64,000 nt of DNA from Porphyromonas asaccharolytica DSM 20707 (lineage in GTDB: Bacteria; Bacteroidota; Bacteroidia; Bacteroidales; Porphyromonadaceae), in assembly GCF_000212375.1 (NCBI RefSeq), contig NC_015501.1:1550001-1614000 (forward strand), written 5' to 3'. Below are positions 20,046 to 28,596 of this stretch, in pieces. The stretch's first letter is position 1; each line of letters starts with the position of its first letter. Below the pieces are notes generated by a model. It did not search any database and was not told the origin of the DNA. It worked only from the letters and a program-made list of their open reading frames with translations. The translations under genes and the position numbers were made by a program.

Positions 20046-22502
20046 ATGCCTAGAAACATTACTCTATTCACGCTCCTACTTGGAGCCCTCCTCTGTCCCA
20101 GCATCACGAAGGGACAAGCCTATCAGCTCTCCAAGATCTCTGGCACTAGAGACAACAAAGAGGAGATCTATACGTACTACTACTCGGATCGTCTCCTCGA
20201 CTCGATCACCACCCAGCAGGAGGGAGCGTGGATGCTCAAGGAGGTCCCTGAGTACGATGCCTCTAAGCGACTTGTCAAGCTTGACGAGTGGCAGTTTAGT
20301 AACTATAAGAAGCAGTGGTACCTAGCTAATCACTACGACTATAAGTACAATGCCCAGGGTCTCCTCACAGGTTACTCCAAGAGTGTCTACTATGGTGCAG
20401 ACCTCACGCCACTCGAAGACTATGAGTACAGTTACGATGAGCAGGGACGCAAGAGCTCCGTCGAGGTCTACGACTATAGCCGAGATATGACTATGCGCCG
20501 TATAGAGTATAGCTATACTGAGCAAGGGCTGCTCAGCCGTCTCTCTGATTACAAGGTGCTATCCTCCGAAGGCCTAACTGAGGCCATACGGAGTGACTAC
20601 AGCTATACCGCAGAGGGTCAGCTCACAGAGATCAAAGTCTATACACGACAAGGCTCTACGCTCCAGCTCGATAAGACCAAACGCTATCAGTATGATGCTG
20701 ATGGCGCTTGCAGCAAAATGGAAGTCTATGAGGTAGGTATTGACTTTCCGACGGTTATCTATAAATACACTTCCGACAAGACGCTACTTCAAGAGGACTG
20801 CCTGCCCTATGGCTTCCCGCAGAGCTACTTCCCTGAGACGCCCGTAGATCGCTATGCTCGTCTCTCTGAGCAGATTCTGCTCCTAGACATTAACAAGAAG
20901 GAAAATGAGCATGCCAACTATACGTACAGCTATGAGCGGCTGGAAGCACCCGTGACAGACTACACCATCTCGTGGACTACCACGCTCCAGTCTGGCACAC
21001 CAGGCTACATCGGTATCGCCTCTACAGAGCCCTTTGATATAGATTGGGGTGATGGCAACTATGTCTCTTATGAGGCTGGCGACTTTGCCCAGATTACTAA
21101 GCGCAAGGAGGGAACCATCAAGGGGCAGCAGATACGCATCAAGGGCAATCCTCAGGCTATTACGAAGCTCAATCTAGCGCAGCAGGGAGTCTCTCAGATA
21201 GATCTCAAAGCCCTAACAGCACTCAAGGAGCTTTACCTCACGGAAAACAAATTATCTGCCATAGACCTCAGCAGTCAGACCGCTCTGCTACAACTTTATA
21301 TCGATAAGAACGACATAAGCTCGCTCGACCTCTCGGCTCAAAAGGAGCTGACACTCCTGAGAGCCAATGGCAACAAGCTCTCGACACTAGAGCTGTCTCA
21401 CACCCCCCAGTTGAAGAACCTAGTCCTATCTGACAATGAACTGAACCAGCTAAATGTCCAGAGTCTTACAAACCTAGAGGAGCTACAAGCGGACAATAAT
21501 AAGTTGACAGAGCTAGACATTACTAAAAACAGTCAGCTCACAGACTTAGACCTAGACTTTAACCAGCTCACATCTCTAGATCTACAGCACAATGCGGAGC
21601 TCACTTGGTTATATCTCGAGGGCAATCAGATCGCTCAGGTAGACCTCTCGGCGCTAAAGGCACTCCGCAACCTAAACCTTGCTGCCAACGCTCTGACATC
21701 CATTGACCTAAGCCATAATACGAGCCTGATAGAGCTCATACTCAATGGTAACCAGATCGGTCAGTTAGACATTGCTCCTAATGCTTCGATCTCTAGACTA
21801 CATGTTGCCGCCTGTGGATTGAGTATCCTAGACGTCACCAAGCAGCAGCGTCTCTCTACCTTAGAGGCTAGCGACAACATGTTGGAGTCAATCGACCTAA
21901 AGGTCAATGAGCGACTTAAGATCCTAGAGCTCTCAGGCAATAAGCTACAGACGATAGATCTCTCGAAGAATGTCAAGCTAACGAAGCTCTATCTCGATAA
22001 CAATCAGTTTGCACAGCTCACTCTCTCGGGGCTACCTAAGCTCATCATTGTATCGCTCCACCACAACCCGCTAGCAGCTGATCAGCTCGATGCGATCTAT
22101 GAAGCTCTGCCAGACCTCAGTGCTATAGCGGTCGATCCAGACATCAAGGATCACAAGAAGCTCCTAGTCTATGCGACTCCAGGGGCAGCCACAGCTCATC
22201 ACGCCACAGCTACGGAAAAGGGGTGGCTTGTCGAGCCCGAGATACCTGAGGGGATCGATATCGTCTCAACCCGTGCTGATGAGCGCATCAAGCTCTATCC
22301 TAATCCAGTGACAGATTACCTCTGCATAGAGGGCGCTACGCAGCAGACTCTAGTGGCTCTCTACACATTTGACGGGCAGATCGTCCTGCAGGCAGAGACA
22401 GATGCTCAGGGTACCGCACGACTAGTTCTTGGAGACCTCCCTAGTGGCTACTACTACCTGCAGATCGCTGGTCAAATGCACAAGGTGATCGTGACACACT
22501 AG
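20046..22502 (+). CDS. Leucine-rich-repeat surface protein with T9SS sorting domain
   Basis: The ATG at 20046 is chosen because it gives a clean signal peptide (MPRNITLFTLLLGALLCPS, cleaved near KGQA); the frame is open 36 codons further upstream. The 818-residue protein has a Tyr-rich N-terminal region of YD-like units (about residues 30-280), an IDWGDGN PKD-like segment near 330, then 14 leucine-rich repeats of exactly 21 residues (consensus LxxLDLSxNxxLxxLxLxxNx, about residues 370-680). A C-terminal type-A sorting domain starts at LYPNPVTDY and ends MHKVIVTH. It is predicted to be exported by T9SS and anchored or released at the surface. It is the intact paralogue of the split gene at 15171-17429, and the two face away from each other across the repeat region. 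Confidence 0.85.
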   Translation: MPRNITLFTLLLGALLCPSITKGQAYQLSKISGTRDNKEEIYTYYYSDRLLDSITTQQEGAWMLKEVPEYDASKRLVKLDEWQFSNYKKQWYLANHYDYKYNAQGLLTGYSKSVYYGADLTPLEDYEYSYDEQGRKSSVEVYDYSRDMTMRRIEYSYTEQGLLSRLSDYKVLSSEGLTEAIRSDYSYTAEGQLTEIKVYTRQGSTLQLDKTKRYQYDADGACSKMEVYEVGIDFPTVIYKYTSDKTLLQEDCLPYGFPQSYFPETPVDRYARLSEQILLLDINKKENEHANYTYSYERLEAPVTDYTISWTTTLQSGTPGYIGIASTEPFDIDWGDGNYVSYEAGDFAQITKRKEGTIKGQQIRIKGNPQAITKLNLAQQGVSQIDLKALTALKELYLTENKLSAIDLSSQTALLQLYIDKNDISSLDLSAQKELTLLRANGNKLSTLELSHTPQLKNLVLSDNELNQLNVQSLTNLEELQADNNKLTELDITKNSQLTDLDLDFNQLTSLDLQHNAELTWLYLEGNQIAQVDLSALKALRNLNLAANALTSIDLSHNTSLIELILNGNQIGQLDIAPNASISRLHVAACGLSILDVTKQQRLSTLEASDNMLESIDLKVNERLKILELSGNKLQTIDLSKNVKLTKLYLDNNQFAQLTLSGLPKLIIVSLHHNPLAADQLDAIYEALPDLSAIAVDPDIKDHKKLLVYATPGAATAHHATATEKGWLVEPEIPEGIDIVSTRADERIKLYPNPVTDYLCIEGATQQTLVALYTFDGQIVLQAETDAQGTARLVLGDLPSGYYYLQIAGQMHKVIVTH

Positions 22503-22536
22503 TTCGATCACTCATAGGCGCCTCATGGATCAACAG

Positions 22537-22564
22537 AGAGGACGTGTCATCAGATAGGTCCTCT
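22537..22564 (+). terminator. Possible terminator after the LRR gene
   Basis: AGAGGAC (22537-22543) pairs with GTCCTCT (22558-22564) 35 bp after the stop codon. The following tract (TGCTGTAT) is only weakly T-rich, so this is a modest call. Confidence 0.4.
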
Positions 22565-22616
22565 TGCTGTATCTAGTCATAGGGTGTGCTGGCATAGAAG
22601 AGCGATGCAACCATAC

Positions 22617-22776
22617 TCACGTGGATATTTTCAAATGCCTTGGTAGAGAAAAAAGATTTTCCACGTAGGGGAGAAACATTTCCTCCGAAGTTTCGTTTGA
22701 TTCTTCCGAAGTTTTATTTCTTCTCCACGTGGGAAATCTTTCTTTTCCACGTGAGAATTTTCGATTTCCTACGTGG
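22617..22776. repeat. Six-box CCACGTGG-type array, copy at 22.6 kb
   Basis: Boxes at 22617 (TCACGTGG), 22639 (degenerate), 22661 (CCACGTAG), 22725 (CCACGTGG), 22747 (CCACGTGA) and 22769 (CTACGTGG) keep the spacing 22, 22, 64, 22, 22 even where the box is worn. The central module is in the opposite orientation to the 17.7- and 58.3-kb copies (TCCTCCGAAG ... TTCCGAAG). No MITE-like arms flank it. It sits between the convergent ends of the LRR gene and dprA. Confidence 0.9.
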
Positions 22777-22835
22777 GGAACAGTTTTCTCGCTTTGTCGT
22801 TTCAGTTTTTTGTCGGACAGGAGTCAATACAAAAA

Positions 22836-22876
22836 AGAAGTCTTGGTAAGAGTCCACAGCTCTTTCCAAGACTTCT
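22836..22876 (-). terminator. Terminator of dprA
   Basis: AGAAGTCTTGG... (22836-22853) pairs with ...CCAAGACTTCT (22858-22876) with two mismatches. Read on the minus strand, a run of T residues (22831-22836) follows directly. It lies 25 bp after the dprA stop. Confidence 0.75.
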
Positions 22877-22900
22877 GCGTTGTTTGTGATGGAGATGCGG

Positions 22901-24055
22901 CTAGATCTGTAGCTTGTAGCGCCCATCGGGCTGGAGCGAGACGGCGCCCTCGCTCTCGAGGAGGAAGAGTCGGAAGCTCACCTCGTCGACCCCCATGAGC
23001 GTCTGGTCACAGAAGGCATCGATCGAGAGCCCATCACCGCTCTCGATGAGTAGGTCGAGGAGAGAACGCGTCTCAGGCTCTAGGCGAGCACGCAGAGCAT
23101 TGAGCTTGCTCTCGTGAGACATGGAGCCGACGGCACTGCGCGCCTCATGGTCGGGCTTGTGCCACTCGAGGTCTTCGCAGAGGTGAGCAGCAGAGGTGAT
23201 GAGCTTGGCGATGTTGTTGTAGATAAGGTTGTTGCACCCTTCGTTCTCACGATCTGAGGGACGACCTGGGAGTGCGTAGACGGTCCGGTCGTAGTCAAAA
23301 GCTTGGTGCGCTGTGATGAGCGACCCGCCACGCTCGGCAGACTGACCGACGAGGGTCGCCTGCGTGAGCCCCGCCACGATACGATTGCGCAAGACGAACT
23401 GATGTCGCTGTGGCTTGACACCCGCTGGGTACTCGGAGAGCAGAGCGCCACCGTGGGTTACGATATTGCGAGCGAGGTTGCGGTGATTGCTCGGATAGAT
23501 CATATGAAGCCCGTGAGCCAGCACGGCAGCGGTGGGCAAGCCCGCCTGCAGCGCTGCTTTGTGTGCGACAGCGTCTAGCCCGAGTGCCAGACCGCTGACG
23601 ATGGTCACGCGGTCGGTTACGTTGGGCAGGTGACTGATGATCGCCTGCAGATCCTCGACGCCATGCTGCGAAGGCTTGCGCGTGCCGACGATGCTGAGCG
23701 TCTGCTCCGCATGAAGTGGTGCTAAGTCGCCTAGGTAAAAGAGTATCAGCGGCGCATCGGCACACTGAAGGAGTAGGGGTGGGTAGTCGGCATCGTAGAT
23801 GCTGACCATTCGTATGCCTAGGTCGGCTGTGTGTTGGAACTGAGCTTGTGTTTCCTCGAGCTTAGCCCGATCTCGCAGGAGCGGGTAGAGATGCGTGTAG
23901 ATATGTCCGTTGAGCCTTGCCAGAGCTTGTGGATCAGCCCATAGTGCTGTGGCTGATCCAGCAAACTCTATCAGATGGCGAGCGAGCTGTAGCGATACGC
24001 CCTTGAGCTGTGTCAAGGCGTAGATACAGAGATGCTCACGGCTTATCTCAGGCAT
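22901..24055 (-). CDS. dprA: DNA-processing protein DprA
   Basis: The 384-residue protein has an N-terminal helical region (residues 1-75), the Rossmann-like DprA core with SIVGTRKPSQHG, the VSGLALGLDAVAHKAAL segment and the nucleotide-fold loop SERGGSLITA, and a C-terminal winged-helix-like domain (about residues 315-384). DprA loads RecA on incoming single-stranded DNA during natural transformation. It follows purL by 28 bp on the same strand and probably shares its transcript. Length and motifs are normal. Confidence 0.95.
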   Translation of the reverse strand: MPEISREHLCIYALTQLKGVSLQLARHLIEFAGSATALWADPQALARLNGHIYTHLYPLLRDRAKLEETQAQFQHTADLGIRMVSIYDADYPPLLLQCADAPLILFYLGDLAPLHAEQTLSIVGTRKPSQHGVEDLQAIISHLPNVTDRVTIVSGLALGLDAVAHKAALQAGLPTAAVLAHGLHMIYPSNHRNLARNIVTHGGALLSEYPAGVKPQRHQFVLRNRIVAGLTQATLVGQSAERGGSLITAHQAFDYDRTVYALPGRPSDRENEGCNNLIYNNIAKLITSAAHLCEDLEWHKPDHEARSAVGSMSHESKLNALRARLEPETRSLLDLLIESGDGLSIDAFCDQTLMGVDEVSFRLFLLESEGAVSLQPDGRYKLQI

Positions 24056-24083
24056 TGGCTAGCTGGTCTACTCCTAGCTGGGG

Positions 24084-27000
24084 CTACTGCTTAGCGAGCC
24101 ACTCGTAGCCGTTGCGGAAGAACTGTATCCACGGAGAGACTTGATCCTCCTGGCGACGCTCCTCGGGGTAGAAGCCACACTGCCAGGTGAGCGTAGCACG
24201 CTCTGGGTGAGGCATCATAGCTAGGTGACGGCCATCGCTACTGCAGAGCGCTGCGATGCTGCGCTCGGAGCCATTGGGATTACCTGGGTAGGTGTCGTAA
24301 TGGTAGCGCGCTGCGATCTGCTCATCAGGTATCGTGGGGCAGACGAAGCGTCCCTCGCCGTGAGCCACCCATACTCCGAGCTGACACCCCTCGAGACCTT
24401 GTGTCAAGATAGCGCCCGTGTCGGCTATGTCTACGGTTAGGAAGTTGGACTCAAACTTGTGCGAAGCGTTGTGCTCCAGCTTGAAGAGGCTTTTGCCCTG
24501 AGCATCCTTGCCGAGGAGACCCAGCTGAGCCATGAGCTGACAGCCGTTGCAGATACCGAGTGAGAGTGTGTCGGGACGTGCGTAGAAAGCTTCGATAGCT
24601 TTGCGAGCACGCTCGTTGTAGAGAATGCCCGCAGCCCAACCCTTAGCAGAGCCTAAGACATCGGAGTGCGAGAAGCCACCGCAGTAGACGAGCATACGCA
24701 CGTCGGCTAGGTCTGTACGTCCCTCGATGAGGTCGGTCAGATGAATGTCCTCCACGTCAAAGCCTGCGAGGTGCAGTGCGTAAGCCATCTCACGCTCACC
24801 GTTGGTTCCGTTGTCACGTAGGATAGCCGCTTTGATGCCTGAAGCCTTCGTGCGATGAGGCTCTAGACCGAGACCCGCGTAGGTGCCAGCGAAAGCGTGC
24901 GGGAAGCGCCACTGTACAGGCTGCTTGCCTAGGTTCTCGTAGCGGCTCGTTGCTGGAGCTTCGCCACTCTGGAAGCAGTCTAGCAAGTAAGACTTGTTTG
25001 CCCAGCACTTGCGCGCAGCATCGATGTCGATCTCGTACGTTTTGCTCTCCTTATGGATCATCAGCAGGCGAGACTCTGTAGGTGCGCCGAGGTCGGCATA
25101 AGCGATCTCATACTCTTCGAGGATACGCTTTGCCTGCTCTGCCTTAGAAACCTGTAGGATGATGCCTGGGTTCTCACTGTAGAGTGCCGTGACGAGGTCC
25201 ACATTGGAGAGCTCATCGAGACAGATCTCAGCACCGCCATGAGTGTTGGCGAAGCACATCTCCAAGAGCGTTGTGACCATACCGCCTGCCGATATGTCGT
25301 GACCAGCGAGGACTAAGCCCTTATGGATCAACTCCTGAACGGCCTCAAAGGCGGTGGCGAAGTAGTCGGTATCGCCGACTGTGGGGAAGCTATCACCCAG
25401 CTGTCCCAATGCTTGTGCCAAAGCTGAGCCACCGAGTGCCATCGGAGCAAAGCTAAAGTCTATGTAGAGCAGACGGCTCTGCTTAGCAGCCTTGAGCTCA
25501 GGCGTTACGATACCCCTGACGTCGCTCACGGGAGCCGCTGCGGTGATGATCAGTGTGCCTGGGCTCATCACCTGCTTTCCGTCGGGATACTTCTGCGTCA
25601 TAGAGAGTGAGTCCTTGCCCGTCGGGATATTGATCCCTAGATCTATAGCAAACTCACTACAAGCCTGCACCGCCTCATAGAGACGTGCGTCCTCGCCCTT
25701 GTTGCGACAAGGCCACATCCAGTTTGCACTGAGCGAGATGCCACGTATGCCACCCTCGATGGGAGCGAAGACAATGTTCGTCAGAGCCTCTGCGATAGCC
25801 ATACGAGAGCCAGCACCAGCATCAATGAGTGCGACCTGAGGCGCATGCCCAACGGCAGTAGCCATACCACTCTTGCCGTCGTAGTCTAGTGCCATAGCAC
25901 CGAGGTCGGAGAGCGGTAGCTGGAGCGCACCGACACACTGCTGCTGTGCCACACGACCCGTCACGGAGCGGTCCACTTTGTTGGTCAACCAATCCTTAGA
26001 GGCGACCGCTTCGAGGGTCAAGACTTTGTCTAGATATTCGCGCCACAGCTCTTTGTCATAGCTTACTGGGGCAAACTTGTGAGCGACCGTCTCGTCTTCC
26101 ATAACCGTCTTGGGCGACTGTCCCAGCAGGTCGGACACGGCTAGGTCGATGGCTGCGCGTCCCTCCCGCTCTGTACTAAAGAGGAGACGCTCATCATCGG
26201 TCGTCTCGCCTACCTTATATATAGGACTACCCTCACGTCGTGCTATCTGCTCCATCTGCGCGTACTCACGCTCCTGTATGAGCAGACCTACACGCTCTTG
26301 GCTCTCATTGCCGATGATCTCTCTAGCGGAGAGCGTCGGGTCGCCTACGGGTAGTGCGTCAATGTCGATACGTCCTCCTGTCTCCTCGATGAGCTCTGTG
26401 AGACAGTTCAGGTGTCCGCCAGCACCATGGTCGTGGATGCTCACGATCGGGTTGTCGCCCTGCTCGCTAATGGCGCGAACCACGTTGAGAACACGCTTTT
26501 GCATCTCCGGGTTGGCACGCTGTACCGCATTAAGCTCTATACCGCTACTGTACTCGCCCGTAGCAACAGAGCTGACGGCACCGCCACCCATACCGATGCG
26601 GTAGTTGTCGCCACCGAGTAGCACGACCGTCTCGCCAGGCTGTGGGGTCTCCTTCTTAGCATCCTCTTGGGGAGCGTAGCCCATACCGCCCGCCAGCATG
26701 ATCACCTTGTCGTAGCCGTAGAGCGTACTGTCGGCACCCTCCTGATGCTCGAAGGTAAGTAGCGAACCATTGATCAATGGCTGTCCGAACTTATTGCCAA
26801 AGTCGCTAGCTCCGTCACTCGCTTTCGTCAGGATCTCTTGCGGAGACTGGTAAAGCCAAGGACGTGGATCTAGCTTGGCGGGGCTAAGCTTCTGATCCTT
26901 CTCTAGGCGTGGGTAGGAGGTGATGTAGACGGCACTACCTGAGAGTGGTAGCGACCCCTTGCCACCGCACATGCGGTCTCGGATCTCACCTCCCGAGCCT

Positions 27001-27785
27001 GTCGCTGCTCCGTTGAAGGGCTCGACCGTCGTGGGGAAGTTGTGCGTCTCAGCCTTTAGTGCCAAGACTGTGTTGCGCTCCCGTAGTGTAAAGAGCGAAG
27101 GCTCCGTCGCGCTCGTTGGCGCAAACTGCCAGACGCGTGGACCCTTGACAAAAGCCACATTGTCCTTGTAAGCCGATACGATGCCGTTGGGGTTCTCCTT
27201 GGAGGTTTGCTTGATCATCGCAAAGAGCGAATCGTTTTGTCGCAAACCGTCGATGACGAAAGTGCCGTTGAATATCTTGTGGCGACAATGCTCCGAGTTG
27301 ACCTGTGAGAAGCCGAAGACCTCAGAGTCTGTCAGCGGACGACCAATGCGTGCCGAGACGCTCTGTAGGTAGGCTATCTCCTCCTCGCTTAGGGCTAGTC
27401 CCTCCTCTTCGTTGTACGCTGCTAGATCCGTTATCTCACGGATCGGCTGTGGCTCAGCGGTCATAGCGAAGCTCTCCTGACCTAGCCCCTTGTAGATCGC
27501 TTGGAGCATCGGGTCATAGTGCGGTTTCGCTTCGTGGGTACGTGTGAGCTGCTCGATACGGTCGATGCCAGAGATGCGCATGTTTTGAGTTATCTCCACA
27601 GCGTTGGTACTCCATGGAGTCACCTGCGTAGGACGAGGTCCCACAAAGGTCCCCTCGAGCTGAGACTCGGGAGCCAGCTGCGCTCCGCCAAAGAGCCACG
27701 AGAGACGCTCGCAGGTCTCCTCGCTGAGTGCTGAGGTATGTGAGACTGCATAAATCGTATCACCAAGGACAAAGTAACTAATCAT
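24084..27785 (-). CDS. purL: Phosphoribosylformylglycinamidine synthase (single-chain, large type)
   Basis: At 1233 residues this is the long PurL that fuses synthetase and glutaminase. It catalyses step four of purine synthesis (FGAR + Gln + ATP to FGAM). The linker domain contains GFSQVNSEHCRHKIFNG (about residues 158-174). The ATP-binding synthetase core includes ETHNFPTTVEPFNGAATGSGG and the repeated ATPase-like domain after about residue 630. The C-terminal class-I glutaminase domain has the catalytic Cys in LGICNGCQLM, and a PHPERA motif at the end. It needs no separate PurS or PurQ. Confidence 0.97.
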   Translation of the reverse strand: MISYFVLGDTIYAVSHTSALSEETCERLSWLFGGAQLAPESQLEGTFVGPRPTQVTPWSTNAVEITQNMRISGIDRIEQLTRTHEAKPHYDPMLQAIYKGLGQESFAMTAEPQPIREITDLAAYNEEEGLALSEEEIAYLQSVSARIGRPLTDSEVFGFSQVNSEHCRHKIFNGTFVIDGLRQNDSLFAMIKQTSKENPNGIVSAYKDNVAFVKGPRVWQFAPTSATEPSLFTLRERNTVLALKAETHNFPTTVEPFNGAATGSGGEIRDRMCGGKGSLPLSGSAVYITSYPRLEKDQKLSPAKLDPRPWLYQSPQEILTKASDGASDFGNKFGQPLINGSLLTFEHQEGADSTLYGYDKVIMLAGGMGYAPQEDAKKETPQPGETVVLLGGDNYRIGMGGGAVSSVATGEYSSGIELNAVQRANPEMQKRVLNVVRAISEQGDNPIVSIHDHGAGGHLNCLTELIEETGGRIDIDALPVGDPTLSAREIIGNESQERVGLLIQEREYAQMEQIARREGSPIYKVGETTDDERLLFSTEREGRAAIDLAVSDLLGQSPKTVMEDETVAHKFAPVSYDKELWREYLDKVLTLEAVASKDWLTNKVDRSVTGRVAQQQCVGALQLPLSDLGAMALDYDGKSGMATAVGHAPQVALIDAGAGSRMAIAEALTNIVFAPIEGGIRGISLSANWMWPCRNKGEDARLYEAVQACSEFAIDLGINIPTGKDSLSMTQKYPDGKQVMSPGTLIITAAAPVSDVRGIVTPELKAAKQSRLLYIDFSFAPMALGGSALAQALGQLGDSFPTVGDTDYFATAFEAVQELIHKGLVLAGHDISAGGMVTTLLEMCFANTHGGAEICLDELSNVDLVTALYSENPGIILQVSKAEQAKRILEEYEIAYADLGAPTESRLLMIHKESKTYEIDIDAARKCWANKSYLLDCFQSGEAPATSRYENLGKQPVQWRFPHAFAGTYAGLGLEPHRTKASGIKAAILRDNGTNGEREMAYALHLAGFDVEDIHLTDLIEGRTDLADVRMLVYCGGFSHSDVLGSAKGWAAGILYNERARKAIEAFYARPDTLSLGICNGCQLMAQLGLLGKDAQGKSLFKLEHNASHKFESNFLTVDIADTGAILTQGLEGCQLGVWVAHGEGRFVCPTIPDEQIAARYHYDTYPGNPNGSERSIAALCSSDGRHLAMMPHPERATLTWQCGFYPEERRQEDQVSPWIQFFRNGYEWLAKQ

Positions 27786-27823
27786 AGCGGGTTGTGTATA
27801 ATGGGTCTGAAACTACTTACGTG

Positions 27824-27831
27824 CAAATGTA
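27824..27831 (-). promoter_or_regulatory. Predicted -7 element of purL
   Basis: TACATTTG on the minus strand matches TAnnTTTG, 39 bp before the purL ATG. No good -33 element was found, and no PurR-type operator was recognised. Confidence 0.45.
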
Positions 27832-27857
27832 CGGAAATTAGCGTTGAGGGCAGCGGT

Positions 27858-28580
27858 TTAGACATATAGTTGCCCAGCTTCGTTGAGCGTGGGAATGTGT
27901 GTCGAGTTGTCTTGCTCGAGGCAGAGACGTAAGCTCTCGGGGTAGCCACGCTGTATCAGACGCTGGTTGTGATCGCAATTGTAGAGGTAGTCGTAGAGAT
28001 GCGCCCGGTGCTGGCGGTAAAGCTCTAGCGCCGTGCGGCTGCTATCGGTGAGTCGGTAGGTGGCACCCAGCTCCTCTAGCTTGTCTAGGAGCGCAGCACC
28101 GTAGAGCGTGTCTTCGATGCAGAAGCTGTTTTGCCAACCAGAAGCGAGTACCGTCACGGCACGTCCCGAAGCTTGGCAGTGGCGCGCCACGGCGGTGAGA
28201 TTGCTAAAGGCGCCTACGATGATCTCCGCTGCGCCAGCCTCCCGAGCTGCGTGAATGGCTTGGGTGCCGTTGGTCGTCGTGAAGACGATGCTACGTCCGC
28301 CGATCCGCTCAGCTGTAAATTCGGAGGGATCGTTGCCTAGGTCAGCCCACGGGCAACGCATCGCATTGCGCTCGGCAGCTACCACGTAGCCCTTGCCGAG
28401 AAAGCTCTCCGCCTCATCGGTCGTCGCCACGGGTATGATCTCCTTAGCGCCATGATCAAAGGCTGCCACCATCGAGGTGCCAGCACGCAGTATGTCCACA
28501 ACGACCACTACGCTGTCCTCCTGATGGTAGTAGGGGTAGAGTGCGGGACACGGACAAATATCAAAAGTTACTTCTCTCAT
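27858..28580 (-). CDS. comB: 2-phosphosulfolactate phosphatase family protein
   Basis: The 240-residue protein matches the ComB family throughout, with VVVVDILRAGTSMVAAFDHGA near the N-terminus, the AERNAMRCPWADLGNDPSEF segment and TTTNGTQAI. ComB hydrolyses 2-phosphosulfolactate in coenzyme M synthesis in archaea. Many bacteria, including Bacteroidota, carry it without coenzyme M, so the true substrate here is uncertain. It follows the DUF262 gene by 16 bp and precedes purL by 72 bp on the same strand. Confidence 0.85.
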   Translation of the reverse strand: MREVTFDICPCPALYPYYHQEDSVVVVVDILRAGTSMVAAFDHGAKEIIPVATTDEAESFLGKGYVVAAERNAMRCPWADLGNDPSEFTAERIGGRSIVFTTTNGTQAIHAAREAGAAEIIVGAFSNLTAVARHCQASGRAVTVLASGWQNSFCIEDTLYGAALLDKLEELGATYRLTDSSRTALELYRQHRAHLYDYLYNCDHNQRLIQRGYPESLRLCLEQDNSTHIPTLNEAGQLYV

Positions 28581-28596
28581 AAGTGTGTCTGCTCGT

